Program-made: the position numbers and the translations under genes | Assembly (NCBI RefSeq): GCF_014203695.1 | Contig: NZ_JACHJO010000005.1 | Location: 350,546 to 414,545 of the forward strand | DNA length: 64,000 nt | Reading direction: 5' to 3' | From: Nocardiopsis algeriensis | Lineage (GTDB): Bacteria; Actinomycetota; Actinomycetes; Streptosporangiales; Streptosporangiaceae | Shown: piece by piece, positions 46,676-57,021 of the stretch | Numbering within the stretch: position 1 is the stretch's first letter | How the letters are laid out: the number at the start of each line of letters is the position of its first letter | Notes under the pieces: generated by a model | The model's database searches: none | The model's input: the letters and a program-made list of their open reading frames with translations, nothing else | Told to the model about the DNA's origin: nothing

Positions 46676-49600
46676 ATGGACCCCTTCAGTCCCATCATGG
46701 GGCAGCTCCTCCGCCTGCTGTCCAAACCCGCCGTTTCAGCTCTGACCCATCCGTTCAGGGCGTGGAGACTCCGGCACGGCGTGCGCAAGGCGCTGCGCAC
46801 GGCGTTGTCCTCCGCGCTCTCGTCGGAATCGGGATGGAGCGTGGACGCTGTCGAACAGCACATGTCCGACTCCGAGGCCGCCTCCGCGGTGGCCGACACC
46901 GCCTCCTGGTTCCTCTCCGGCATGCAGGAGGAGGGCGGACCGCGAAAGCCGCTGCCCGAGTCCCTGGCCCTGGCGCTGCACCTCCTGCGTTCCCTCGACG
47001 ACCACGGAGTGACGCTGGGCCCCGTGATCCCCGTGGACAGATTCGGCCTGGTACACGCCTTGGCCGTGGAAACCGCCACCCGGCTCTTCCACCTCGGGAA
47101 CCGCCTGGCCGTCCGAGCACCGCAAACACCCGATCCGCCCACGGAACCGCCGCTGTCCCCGGCTCAGGCCTGGCAGCGTCTGCTGGAGCTGGACGCGAGC
47201 ACCCGCGGCGACATCGCCACCGTCATGCGCGTTCCCGCCGGGCAGCGGACCGCCGAGGCGCCCGAGCACGTGCGGCTGGACCACCACGGCATGTACATCC
47301 CCCGCCGCCTGGAGCGCCGAGGTCACGGCTCAGGTACGCAGATCGTGGACGAGGACGCGGTGGTGCCCGCTCCCCTGACCGCGACATGCGTGGTGGCCGA
47401 CAGCGGCACGGGGAAGTCGTGCCTGCTGTGGCGTGTCCGCGCTTCCCTTCCCGACGCCGTTCTGATACCGGCACCCGGCCTGCTGGAGTCTGCCGACGAA
47501 CACTTCCGGCCCGCGCTGGGAACGGCGCTGACTCTGCAGCGGGAACTGGGGCAGCGCCCGACAGTGCTCCTCGACTCGGTCGAGGAGGTCCTCTCCGACA
47601 AGGACGGCGCCGCAGTGGTCGACGCCTTCGCCGAGCTGTGCGCCGTACACGAGGTTCCTCTGGTGGTGGCCTGCCGCCCCGAGGCCTTCGCCCGCGTGGA
47701 GAAGACGGCCTCCGGGCACGGCCTGACGGTGGAGCGCTTCGACCTGCTCCCCTACAGCCTCCGAGAGGGCGAGGTCGAACGGGCACTGCGGACGTTCGTG
47801 CGTGTCCTGGTCCCCGCCCCCGAGCGGCACGACGCGCTCGTGGCCGTCCTTCTCGAGGGCGTGGCCCTCGGCCTACCGGTCCGCGACATCTGCGAGAGTC
47901 CTCTGCGGATGCGCCTGATGTTCGAGACCGGAGCCCTGCCCTTGGACCGCCCCACGCCTGAGGAACTGCGGTCCGAACTGCGGGAGATCGACACTCTGGC
48001 GTTGCTCGAACGCGACTACGTACACCGTGTGGTGCGTGACCAGCGACGCGGTGTCCCGCTGCCCGCCGAGAGGGAGGGCTCGTCCGCACGGGCCCGGGAC
48101 ATGTCCCGCTCGGCCCAGGACGCCGCCGTGTTCCTGCTGAGCCGAGGCAGATCCCGTGTCCCCGTCTCCGACAGCCTCGCCCCGCTGCGCGCACTGCGGC
48201 GCCTGCGCCCCCGAGGGCGTATGGACGTGGAGGAGGAGCTGGCGGCATTGACCGGCCGCAACGTACTGCGCCGCAGCCTCACGTCGCGAGGGCTCCACCA
48301 CGGCAGTCTGGAGTTCGTCCACCAGATCCAGTTCGACTACATCGCCGCCCAGGCCCTGCTCGTCGACGAGCGGGGGATATCCGCCGTGCTGGACCGCCTC
48401 CTGGCCCACCGAGGCGAGTTCTTCCTCGCCAACGTGGCCTCCATGGCCCTGGCTGCCGCCCCCGTTCGGGGCAGGGCGTTGCGCGAGGCCGCCTTGGAGG
48501 GGATCGAGCGCCTTCTGCGCAGCGATGACGACATGCTGCGCCGGTACGGAGTGCGGTGCTACGCCCAGTGCCGCTCCCTGAGCAGCAGCGCCCGGGGCAG
48601 ACTGTGGGGGCTGCTGAAAGACATGCCCGCGGACAACGCGGTCGAGTACGTCAAGTGGCTGCCGACCGTCGCGCACGACGACACGTCCGTGCGCTTCGAC
48701 GAGCTGACCGACCTGTGGCGGCGCTGGGACCGCCCCGACTTCCGGCTACGCGTCCTGGTGGCGGTGCACCGTCTGGCCTCCCGGGCACGCACGGACGCGA
48801 TCGTCTTCGTCCGCCGTGCCGGCGCACTGGAGTGGCTGCGCGGGCAGAAGCCCGACGACAAGCGGGACGCGACCCTGGCCAATCTCCTGGAGGCTCTGCT
48901 TCCCCCGGCAGGCTCCGTGTCCGAGGAGGATCCGCACGTACCGCTCGACGAACTGCCCGAAGACAGCTACATCCTGAGGCAGTTCGAGCTGTCCCTGGTC
49001 CACCTGGTGGAGAACACCGCACGCCTGACCACGGTCGCGGACGTGGCCGGGCTGGCCGCGTGGGTCCCCCTGCCGGCCGCTGCGGACAGCGCGGTCTCCC
49101 GTCTGGACCGCCACCTGCGCACCGCCGCCGCGGCACTGCGCGTACGGGGTGAGAAGTACCGGGCCGAGCTGAGTCTGGCCCTGGGCCGGGTGCGCGTCCG
49201 GCGGTGGGCGCTGGAGCACGGAACTGACGGAGGCCTGTCACAGCGCGCAGAACAGGAGTTGACCGCGCTGTTGCGGGCCTGTCCCGTTTCCCAGCGTGAG
49301 TCCGACCGGGCCAACGAGCGCGCCCTGGGGTTCGTCGAGGAGCACAAGCGCACCGGTTCCTTACGTCCCGCTCGCAGCCTCAACGCCGACGAATTCATCA
49401 CGCTGTTCGCCGTGGCGGAGGTGCACCGCCGTACCCCGCTGCGCATGGATCGGGTCCTGGATCTTGTGGAGGAATGCCCTCGGCACACCGCTGCCCAATA
49501 CACCGTGACAAGCCTGGTCCGGCCCGTGGCTGCGGAGCAGCTCCCCGACCCGGTGGGGCGCCGCATCGCCCTGTCCCGTCTGAGGTCCTGGCTGGCGGAA

Positions 49601-51007
49601 GGGAGCCCGCGTCTGCGCGAATTCGCCTTCACCGTCCTCATGCCCCACGACTTCACGCCGCCGCACATCCTGAAACTGGTCGGGGAGTGCCTGGGCGCCG
49701 GTGAGGCGAGCACCCTCGACCCTCTCGAGAACCTCGACGCCGAGGAGTTCCTCGCCCCGGAGAGCGGCCTGTGCCCGATGACCGTCCCGATCGCCCTGGC
49801 CGGTTCGTCCCGGGCCGCCGAGGCGATGGCGTCCTGGTCGGCCGACCGCGAGGCCCCCGCACGGACCGACCGGGCGGACCAGATCCTGGGCAGACAGTGC
49901 CAGCGCTTCTTCGCCACCGATCCCCGGGCCAGGGACTGGCTCTTGCGCCGGTGGCGCAACGCACCCGGTGTCGAGGGGGCACTGTGGCTTGCCGAGAGTG
50001 CCGGGGACCGGCTCGACGAGGGGATGTGCGCCCTGGGTTCCGAGGCATTGGGCGAGCACGACAGGGTGCGGCTGACCGCGGCTCTGGTCGCGGCTTGCGA
50101 GAGAAGGCACAACCCCAACGCGACAGCGATCTTCTCGGTGTGGACAACCCTGCTGCAGGCCCAGGTGGTCGGTCCACCCTCGGCCGAGCAGGCGGTACAG
50201 ACCCTGGAACTGTGTGCCGCCCGCAAGCTCGGCTCCCTGAGCGCTCTTCTCCTCACGGCTCTGGGCCCCACCGACCGTACCGGGCAGCGTCCCGCGCAAG
50301 CCTGGTCGGAGAAGGACTTCCACACGGTGGAGCCCCTTCTGCGGGAACGCGCGGACGAGCTCCACCGCTCCCTGACCGAGAAAGGCAGCAGGTTTCGCCA
50401 CGAGACAGGCTCGGCTTTGGTCCAGGTGCGCCACCTCCTGCTCACCGGTCTCTGCCTGTACCCAAGGGAAAGGGTTCTGGAGGAGGTGCACACCCTGCTC
50501 ACCGAACCACCCACATCCCGGGACAACGCAGCGCCTGTGGCCTCCTTGCTCCGGTTCCTGGCCGGTTCGGAGGAGGCGCGCGCCCACGTAGGTGTGACAC
50601 TCGACGACCTGACCGACTTCTTGCTGCGGGTGGGGCGCAGCGACGAGTTCACCACTTCGCGGCAGGCCCGCAACACGGCGATGCAGCTGCGTCCGGGGGT
50701 CTACGCCCTGGTACGCGCCTTGGACAGGGAGAAGCGCCTGGCTCTGCTGGCGGAGTGCACCGACTGCGCCGTCGGTATGGTCCAGAGCATCCTGCGCGCG
50801 ACGGCCGACATCTCACCGAAGGATGTTCAGGCCCTGCTGAACGGCCAGGTCCCGGCCCGCGGTGACGGCACCCAGCCCGTACTGGCCCCCGAGGCCCGCC
50901 GCGTCGCGCACCAGATGGTCTCCTCCCGGGCCCGGCGCGTGGATTCGCAACGGCCCTGGCACGAACTGCTGTCCGACCTGGTGCCTCTCTGGTGGAGCAC
51001 CGACTGA
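46676..51007 (+). CDS. giant NTPase of STAND/NACHT type, function unknown
   Basis: A 1443-residue protein with a P-loop near residue 237 (VVADSGTGKSCLLWRVRASL) and a Walker B-like strand with TVLLDSVEEVLSDKDGAAV (about 300), followed by VVACRPEAFARVEK, a STAND-like RNBS/arginine region. The C-terminal two thirds are all helical with no catalytic domain seen, like the sensor half of NTPases such as Avs; no N-terminal effector domain is visible. ATG at 46676 follows GAGG; frames upstream are not conserved-looking. It lies alone beside the kinase and ends at a shared terminator. Defence or regulation are both possible; I cannot assign it. Confidence 0.7.
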   Translation: MDPFSPIMGQLLRLLSKPAVSALTHPFRAWRLRHGVRKALRTALSSALSSESGWSVDAVEQHMSDSEAASAVADTASWFLSGMQEEGGPRKPLPESLALALHLLRSLDDHGVTLGPVIPVDRFGLVHALAVETATRLFHLGNRLAVRAPQTPDPPTEPPLSPAQAWQRLLELDASTRGDIATVMRVPAGQRTAEAPEHVRLDHHGMYIPRRLERRGHGSGTQIVDEDAVVPAPLTATCVVADSGTGKSCLLWRVRASLPDAVLIPAPGLLESADEHFRPALGTALTLQRELGQRPTVLLDSVEEVLSDKDGAAVVDAFAELCAVHEVPLVVACRPEAFARVEKTASGHGLTVERFDLLPYSLREGEVERALRTFVRVLVPAPERHDALVAVLLEGVALGLPVRDICESPLRMRLMFETGALPLDRPTPEELRSELREIDTLALLERDYVHRVVRDQRRGVPLPAEREGSSARARDMSRSAQDAAVFLLSRGRSRVPVSDSLAPLRALRRLRPRGRMDVEEELAALTGRNVLRRSLTSRGLHHGSLEFVHQIQFDYIAAQALLVDERGISAVLDRLLAHRGEFFLANVASMALAAAPVRGRALREAALEGIERLLRSDDDMLRRYGVRCYAQCRSLSSSARGRLWGLLKDMPADNAVEYVKWLPTVAHDDTSVRFDELTDLWRRWDRPDFRLRVLVAVHRLASRARTDAIVFVRRAGALEWLRGQKPDDKRDATLANLLEALLPPAGSVSEEDPHVPLDELPEDSYILRQFELSLVHLVENTARLTTVADVAGLAAWVPLPAAADSAVSRLDRHLRTAAAALRVRGEKYRAELSLALGRVRVRRWALEHGTDGGLSQRAEQELTALLRACPVSQRESDRANERALGFVEEHKRTGSLRPARSLNADEFITLFAVAEVHRRTPLRMDRVLDLVEECPRHTAAQYTVTSLVRPVAAEQLPDPVGRRIALSRLRSWLAEGSPRLREFAFTVLMPHDFTPPHILKLVGECLGAGEASTLDPLENLDAEEFLAPESGLCPMTVPIALAGSSRAAEAMASWSADREAPARTDRADQILGRQCQRFFATDPRARDWLLRRWRNAPGVEGALWLAESAGDRLDEGMCALGSEALGEHDRVRLTAALVAACERRHNPNATAIFSVWTTLLQAQVVGPPSAEQAVQTLELCAARKLGSLSALLLTALGPTDRTGQRPAQAWSEKDFHTVEPLLRERADELHRSLTEKGSRFRHETGSALVQVRHLLLTGLCLYPRERVLEEVHTLLTEPPTSRDNAAPVASLLRFLAGSEEARAHVGVTLDDLTDFLLRVGRSDEFTTSRQARNTAMQLRPGVYALVRALDREKRLALLAECTDCAVGMVQSILRATADISPKDVQALLNGQVPARGDGTQPVLAPEARRVAHQMVSSRARRVDSQRPWHELLSDLVPLWWSTD

Positions 51008-51064
51008 GATTTCGGGAGCGCGGACGTCGCAAGCCTCATCGGCTGCACTGCTCTCCCGGGAGCG

Positions 51065-51095
51065 CCCGGGCCCCGAACCCCTTTCGGGGCCCGGG
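51065..51095. terminator. bidirectional terminator
   Basis: A 13-bp stem (12 bp perfect CCGGGCCCCGAA/TTCGGGGCCCGG plus a closing C-G pair) with a CCCCT loop, between the NTPase stop and the carboxylase stop. Confidence 0.75.
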
Positions 51096-51113
51096 GCCGG
51101 GTCCGGGTCCGGG

Positions 51114-54100
51114 TCAGCGCATGCGGGCCTCGATGGCCTCGATGACCTTCGGACGCAGCTCGGCGGCGCTGATGACCGCGTCCACGGAGCCGACCTCGAC
51201 CGCGCGCCGGATGCTGTGCACCCGGTCGAACTCCGCGGCCACCTCACCGAGCTTCTCCGCGCGCACCGACGAGCGCAGCTCGTCGAGCTCGGCGGTCAGC
51301 GCTGCGCGTTCGGTGCCCGAGGCGTCGGCGATGCGGGCCTCCAGGTCGCGCACGCGCGGGTCGGCCGCGGTGCGGGCGTCGACCTCACCGGAGAAGACCA
51401 CCGCGGCGGCCGGGGCGCCGCCCAACACCGAGGCGAACGAGCCCTCCAGCGCGAGCACGGTCATGTTCGGGTTCAGCGCCTTGGAGAACACCACGAACGC
51501 ACCGCCGTGGTAACGCGAGATCACGCAGAACACGATGGGACCGCGGAAGTTCACGATCGCGCGCCCGATCTCGGCACCGTACTCCAGCTGCAGTTTGCGC
51601 ATCGACTCCGGCGAGCCGTCGAAGCCCGACAGGTTCGCCAGCACCACCAGCGGCCGGTTGCCGCTGGCCGCGTTGATCGCCCGCGCGGCCTTCTTCGAAG
51701 ACTGCGGGAACAGCGTACCCGCGGTGTAGGTGTCGGGGCCGTCGGTGGGCGGGAAGCCGCGCCGCGGCACCGAACGCGACTCGATGCCGAGCAGGCACAC
51801 CGGGATTCCGCCCAGGTGCACGTCCTGCACGGCCGCGGTCTCGGCGTCGGCCATGCCCGCCCAGCGCTCCAGCACCGGGTGGTCCTGGTCGGCGAGTGCG
51901 CGCATCACGGTCCGGATGTCGAACGGCTTCTTGCGGTCGGGGTTGGCCTCGGCCGAGAAGATCTCCCCGACGGTGGCGAAGTCGCTGCCCTCGCACGCGT
52001 GCGGGAAGTCGGAGATGTCGCGGTCGGCGGGGTCGCTCGTCCGGGCCCGGCGCGGTGCGTCCTCGCCCGGCGCCACGTAGGTGTGGTCGTAGTGCGACAT
52101 CAGCACGCCGTGTGCGGCGGCCAGGTTCGGTGCCCAGTACTGCGCCTGCCCGTTGGGGCCCATCACCCGGTCGTAGCCGCCGATGCCGAAGTTGTCCTCG
52201 GCCGACACACCGCCCGAGAAGTCCAGCGACTGCTTGCCGGTGAGCACCATCGCCGAGTCCGGCGTCATCACCAGGATGCCCTTGGTGTGCATGAGCATCG
52301 TCGCCTCGGCGTTCCAGTACGGCTGCGCGCCGACGTTGATGCCCGCGACCACGATGTTGATCTCACCGCCGTCCTGGGTGAACTCGACGATGCGCTTGAG
52401 CGCTGCGGCCACCCAGTCCATGTTCTCGGTGCCCGACTCCATGGAGATCCGGGCGCCGGCGGACAGCGCGTACCACTCCAGCGGCACCCGCATCCGCTCG
52501 GCCAGGTCCAGGGCCGCGATCACGCGGCGGCACTCCGCCTCCGACAGCGCACCGAGCGCCTTGGTCGGGTCGCCGAGCAGCACCACCCGGGTGACGCCCT
52601 GCGGGTGCAGGGGGGTCGGGGTGGTGACCGTGCCCGCGACGATCGCCGCGGTGTTGCGTCCCTTGGGCCGCTCGACGGGCACCAGCGCGGAATCGCCGTC
52701 GAGGTCGTACTCGGTGAAGTCGCCGAGCAGGTCGGTCAGCTCGTACGGGTACACCGTGTTGCGGGCGGCCGCGCGCAACACCTTCTGCCGGTAGTCGTCG
52801 ACCGGCTCGATCGGCTCCTCCGAGGGCGTGCCGAAGGTCAGCTCGGTGCGGCCCGCGGCGTCGAAGGACAGGCTCATGGCGGTCTTGGTCAGCTCGCCGG
52901 TCTCCGGGTCGCGCCGGCGGCCGACGAACAGGATCTCCTCCAGTCCGGCGCCCGCCGCCATGGGCAGCACGCGCTTGGAGATCGTCTCCAGTTCCTCGCG
53001 GGTGATGTCGCTGGGCGGCCAGACGTAGAGCACGACCCGGTTGGTGTTGAAGCGCTTCCTCACGGGCCTGCGCGCCTGTGCGCGGCGGATGGAGTCCAGG
53101 CAGGCGGCGATGGTGTCCTCGGCCGTGGGCAGCGCGATCAGCCGGCCGTCGTGCTCGCGCAGTTCGGTCAGGTCGCGCACCTGGGCGAGGGCCACGAGGC
53201 GGTCGTCGGAGGGGTTCTCCTTGGCCACGGCCCGGAAGAGGTAGACCTCCTCGTCCGAGGACGGCAGCCGGGTGAGGTCGAACCTGCTCAGCCGCTCCAT
53301 CTGCATCCGCTGCGCGATGTGGGGGTGCAGTCCTCGGATCAGCCGGTCCTCGGCCATTCCGGTCGGCGAGGGGCGGAAGGTGAAGTGGTGATGCATCACC
53401 GCTCCGTCGCGGCCCGCGACGGTGGTGGTGACCCTGCGGACGCTGTCGGGCAGCGGGTGCAGGCTGACGGCCTCGTGCAGCGCGGCCGCCATCGCGTCGA
53501 AGTCCTCGGGCTGCTTCTCCCAGGCGAGGTAGATGTCGGCGTCGACGGCCTTCTCACCGCCCGCCAGCTCCGCCAGTCCGCGCAGCGCACCGCCGAGCGC
53601 GTCGAAGCCCACGGCGGCGGAGACCAGGCGCGTCCCGGGGCGCTCGGCGATCACGAACGTGCAGTCCGCGGCCTTCGCGGTGCGGATACCGGTGAGGTCC
53701 TTGTTCCCGTAGTAGCGCCGGGACAGCACCTCCAACATGACCGTGTTGTCCAGGTCGTGGCGGACGAGGCGCTGGCCGAGCAGACGCACCAGCGGCTCGG
53801 TGCTGCGCACCATCTCGGCGATGCGCTCGGCGCGGTCGGGTGCGTCCGGGTGCGCGTCCAGGTGGCGCAGGTGCTTGCGGACGGCGGCGTAGACGCGGGC
53901 GCGGTTGCGGCGCAGCAGCGGCTGGCCGAACCACGCGAAGACCACTCCGCGCGCGAGGTCGGAGACGACGGGGAAGCGGACCTGGGTGGCGGCCACCAGG
54001 TGTTCGAGCGCCAGTCCCGCGGGCTCGTTCAGCTCACCGCCGGGCGCCGGCTCCCGCAGCCAGGAGCGCAGCAGTGCGGCGACGGCCGCGGCATCGGCGG

Positions 54101-56567
54101 AGGCGCGCTGCTGGGCCAGGAAGATCCGGAACACCGCGTTCTCGAGCTCGGGGGAGCGCTCCAGGTCGGTGACGCCGTAGTGTCCGAGCACCTTGGCGAG
54201 CTTGGCCTGGAACGACTCGGGCAGCCCGGCCCGCTCGACGTCGAGGCTCTGCAGGTAGGTGTGGAAGTACTCGCGGGCGCTGTGCACGCGGTGGTCGCCG
54301 CCGCTGTCCTCGCCCGCCGGCCGGTTGCGGCTCAGTTCGGCCAGGTCGGCGAACACCTCGACAAGCTCCAGCTCGCCGGCCGTCACCCGGCCGTCGCCGG
54401 CCTCCCGGCGCGCGGCGAGGTAGCCGTCGAGCACCCGGCCCTCGTCGTGGGGGTCGACGTCGAAGCCCAGCAGCAGGCTGCGCAGGTCCTCCCGGGCCCG
54501 TGTGAGCCGCTCCTGCGCCGAGATCTGCCGGTCCTCGGCCGGCAGGTCCAGCTCGACGGCCTCGGAGGCCGCGCTGCCCTCGTCCTCGGTGCCGTCGGCC
54601 AGCGGCTCCAGGCGCAGGAGGGGGGCGCCTGTCGCCACCTGGCTGCCCACGGACACGACGCATTCCTTCAACCGCGCCCGGAACGGCGCCCGCAGCACCG
54701 TCTCCATCTTCATGCTCTCCAGCACCAGCACCGGAGCGCCCGCCTCGACCTCGGCGCCGACCTCCAGCGGAGTGGCGACGACCAGGGCGGGGGCGGGCGA
54801 GCGGACGACGCCGCCCTCGTCGCGGCTGACCCGGTGCGCCACCCCGTCCACCTCGACCAGGTGGACCGGGCCGTGCGTGCCGGTGAGCAGGCGGTAGCGG
54901 GTGCCGTTGACCGTGATCTGCCCGGTGTGGCGGTCGAAGCGGTCGAGCTCGACGTCGGCGGTGCGCACGTCCCCGCCCGCCTCGATACCGACGCGGAACC
55001 GGTGCGCGCCGACCCGTGCCACCCGCACGCGGTAGCTCGCGCCGCGCAGTTTGAGGTCCAGCGGCCGACCGCTCTCGTGCTGCACCTGCGGGCGCCCGCC
55101 GAAGGCCGTCGACAGCAGGCGCTTGCGCTCGACGCGCTCCTCCTCCTCGTAGGCCTCGACGGCGGCGGCCGCCAGGGCGACGGCGGAGTGCCGGTGCGAG
55201 ACGAGTCTGCCCTGGGCGCGGGCGCGGTCGATCCAGCCGGTGTCCGCGGTGGCCTCGACCACCTCGGGCTGGCCGAGCAGGTCGAGCACGAAGCTCTTGT
55301 TGGTCGCGCCGCCCTCGATGATCACGGTGGTCTGGGCCATCGCCCGGCGCAGCCGGCCCAGCGCCTCGTCGCGGTCGCGGCCGTAGGCGATGATCTTGGC
55401 GATCATGGAGTCGAAGTCGGCGGGGATGGTGTCGCCCTCGGTGACGCCCGTGTCCACGCGGATGCCCGGTCCGGCAGGCAGGTCCAGCCGCGCGATGCGG
55501 CCCGGGGAGGGCGCGAAGTCGCGGTCGGGGTCCTCGGCGTTGAGCCGCGCCTCGACGGCGTGCCCGCGCTCCACCGGCGGCTCGCCCTGGAGCCTGCCGC
55601 CGGAGGCCACGTGCAGCTGCGCCTTGACCAGGTCGAATCCGGTGGTGGCCTCGGTGATGGGGTGCTCGACCTGGAGCCGGGTGTTGACCTCCAGGAACGC
55701 GAACAGCTTGTCGCCGGGGTGGTAGAGGAACTCGACGGTGGCCGCGCCGCGGTAGCCGACCGCGACGGCCAACCGCTCGGCCGACGCCTTGAGCTCGGCC
55801 GCCTGCACCGGGCTGAGCACCGGCGAGGCCGATTCCTCGATCACCTTCTGGTTGCGCCGCTGGACCGAGCAGTCGCGCACCCCCAGCGCCCACGCCCGCT
55901 CGCCGTCGGCGATGACCTGCACCTCGACGTGGCGGGCTCCGGTGACCAGGCGCTCCAGGAACACGACGCCGCTGCCGAAGGCCCGCGCGGCCTCCTGGCT
56001 GGTGCGCTCGTAGGCGTCGGTGAGCTCGGTCTCGTCCGTGACCACGCGGATGCCGCGCCCGCCGCCGCCGGCGGTGGCCTTGAGCATCAGCGGGTAGCCG
56101 ATCCCGGCCGCCGCCTCCAGCGCGGCGTCCAGGGTCTCGACCGCGCCGCGGCTCCACGGCGCGACCGGCACGCCGACCTCCTCGGCGATCAGCTTGGCGC
56201 CGATCTTGTCGCCGAGTTTGCGCATGGCCTCGGCGCTCGGTCCGACGAAGGTGACGCCGATGCGCTCGCACAGCTCCGCGAACGCCGGGTCCTCCGCGAC
56301 GAATCCCCAGCCGACCCAGGCGGCGTCGGCGCCGGTCTCCACCAGCGCCCGCTCCAGCACCTCCAGGTCGAGGTAGGGGCGCGCGGAGGCGGGACCGAGG
56401 TCGTAGGCGAGGTCGGCCTCACGGACGAAGGCCGCCGCGCGGTCGACGTCGGTGTGCAGGGCGACGGTCTCGATCCGTGTCCCGGTCTCCGCGGAAACGT
56501 CCCGTACGGCGTGGATGAGCCGCATGGCGGCCTCACCACGGTTGACGATGGCGACACGACTGAACAC
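51114..56567 (-). CDS. single-chain acyl-CoA (acetyl-CoA) carboxylase, eukaryote-like domain order
   Basis: An 1817-residue multidomain carboxylase. It begins with biotin carboxylase (VAIVNRGEAAMRLIHAVRDV; KATAGGGGRGIRVVTDETEL near 165; FLEVNTRLQVEHPITEATTG), then biotin carboxyl carrier (VLVLESMKMETVL, biotinylated Lys620), a long central region (about 690-1260) like the ACC central domain of eukaryotes (EVLSRRYYGNKDLT), and a carboxyltransferase (about 1270-1817; MDWVAAALKRIVEFTQDGGE, SRYHGGAFVVFSKALNPNM). GTG at 56567 follows AAAGG. Most bacteria use separate subunits; this order resembles eukaryotic acetyl-CoA carboxylase and some actinobacterial single-chain forms. Substrate (acetyl-, propionyl- or longer-chain CoA) not inferable. 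Confidence 0.9.
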   Translation of the reverse strand: MFSRVAIVNRGEAAMRLIHAVRDVSAETGTRIETVALHTDVDRAAAFVREADLAYDLGPASARPYLDLEVLERALVETGADAAWVGWGFVAEDPAFAELCERIGVTFVGPSAEAMRKLGDKIGAKLIAEEVGVPVAPWSRGAVETLDAALEAAAGIGYPLMLKATAGGGGRGIRVVTDETELTDAYERTSQEAARAFGSGVVFLERLVTGARHVEVQVIADGERAWALGVRDCSVQRRNQKVIEESASPVLSPVQAAELKASAERLAVAVGYRGAATVEFLYHPGDKLFAFLEVNTRLQVEHPITEATTGFDLVKAQLHVASGGRLQGEPPVERGHAVEARLNAEDPDRDFAPSPGRIARLDLPAGPGIRVDTGVTEGDTIPADFDSMIAKIIAYGRDRDEALGRLRRAMAQTTVIIEGGATNKSFVLDLLGQPEVVEATADTGWIDRARAQGRLVSHRHSAVALAAAAVEAYEEEERVERKRLLSTAFGGRPQVQHESGRPLDLKLRGASYRVRVARVGAHRFRVGIEAGGDVRTADVELDRFDRHTGQITVNGTRYRLLTGTHGPVHLVEVDGVAHRVSRDEGGVVRSPAPALVVATPLEVGAEVEAGAPVLVLESMKMETVLRAPFRARLKECVVSVGSQVATGAPLLRLEPLADGTEDEGSAASEAVELDLPAEDRQISAQERLTRAREDLRSLLLGFDVDPHDEGRVLDGYLAARREAGDGRVTAGELELVEVFADLAELSRNRPAGEDSGGDHRVHSAREYFHTYLQSLDVERAGLPESFQAKLAKVLGHYGVTDLERSPELENAVFRIFLAQQRASADAAAVAALLRSWLREPAPGGELNEPAGLALEHLVAATQVRFPVVSDLARGVVFAWFGQPLLRRNRARVYAAVRKHLRHLDAHPDAPDRAERIAEMVRSTEPLVRLLGQRLVRHDLDNTVMLEVLSRRYYGNKDLTGIRTAKAADCTFVIAERPGTRLVSAAVGFDALGGALRGLAELAGGEKAVDADIYLAWEKQPEDFDAMAAALHEAVSLHPLPDSVRRVTTTVAGRDGAVMHHHFTFRPSPTGMAEDRLIRGLHPHIAQRMQMERLSRFDLTRLPSSDEEVYLFRAVAKENPSDDRLVALAQVRDLTELREHDGRLIALPTAEDTIAACLDSIRRAQARRPVRKRFNTNRVVLYVWPPSDITREELETISKRVLPMAAGAGLEEILFVGRRRDPETGELTKTAMSLSFDAAGRTELTFGTPSEEPIEPVDDYRQKVLRAAARNTVYPYELTDLLGDFTEYDLDGDSALVPVERPKGRNTAAIVAGTVTTPTPLHPQGVTRVVLLGDPTKALGALSEAECRRVIAALDLAERMRVPLEWYALSAGARISMESGTENMDWVAAALKRIVEFTQDGGEINIVVAGINVGAQPYWNAEATMLMHTKGILVMTPDSAMVLTGKQSLDFSGGVSAEDNFGIGGYDRVMGPNGQAQYWAPNLAAAHGVLMSHYDHTYVAPGEDAPRRARTSDPADRDISDFPHACEGSDFATVGEIFSAEANPDRKKPFDIRTVMRALADQDHPVLERWAGMADAETAAVQDVHLGGIPVCLLGIESRSVPRRGFPPTDGPDTYTAGTLFPQSSKKAARAINAASGNRPLVVLANLSGFDGSPESMRKLQLEYGAEIGRAIVNFRGPIVFCVISRYHGGAFVVFSKALNPNMTVLALEGSFASVLGGAPAAAVVFSGEVDARTAADPRVRDLEARIADASGTERAALTAELDELRSSVRAEKLGEVAAEFDRVHSIRRAVEVGSVDAVISAAELRPKVIEAIEARMR

Positions 56568-57021
56568 CAGACCGAGCCTTTCTGCAGACCGACAAACATG
56601 AATGCCGCGACACGAGGGTCCCGGCAGTGTCCAACCCTCCCACCCGCCGACCGGTCGGCGCCATGTCGCAGCCAACGCATGCTACGTGCTTCCAGTTGTA
56701 GGAAACATCCAAAAAACACTGTCCGCCCACCCCTGTCCGGAGCGGATGTGAGAGGGACAACAGCACGTTCTGCCGCACTTCGGATGCGCGACGAACCGGG
56801 ACCGGGCGGCGGAGGCAGGGCCCTTCCGGCCCGGGCCTTGTAGGAAACCCACAGGCTCGTACCGGGGTTCGAGCAGTCCTGTGTCCATGTGCGGAGCCGC
56901 TCGAAGCCTGTTCGGGAGCACGGCCCGGCCTGACCCTTCCTCTCCGGGCCCCGGCGAAGCACACAGGCGGGTTCGTTCCGATCCAGGACCGCACGCTCTT
57001 CCGCTCTGCTTGCATGGACCC
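56568..57021. other. intergenic gap
   Basis: 454 bases between divergent genes, presumably promoters of the carboxylase and SWIM genes. Nothing else is supported. A less GC-rich patch with AACATCCAAAAAACACTGTC lies at 56700-56730. Confidence 0.45.

Noticed and set aside
50862..56843. A 1993-codon plus-strand open frame
   Set aside because: Antisense shadow of the carboxylase; its Val/Gly/His/Arg-rich composition with no motif is typical of GC-rich antisense frames.
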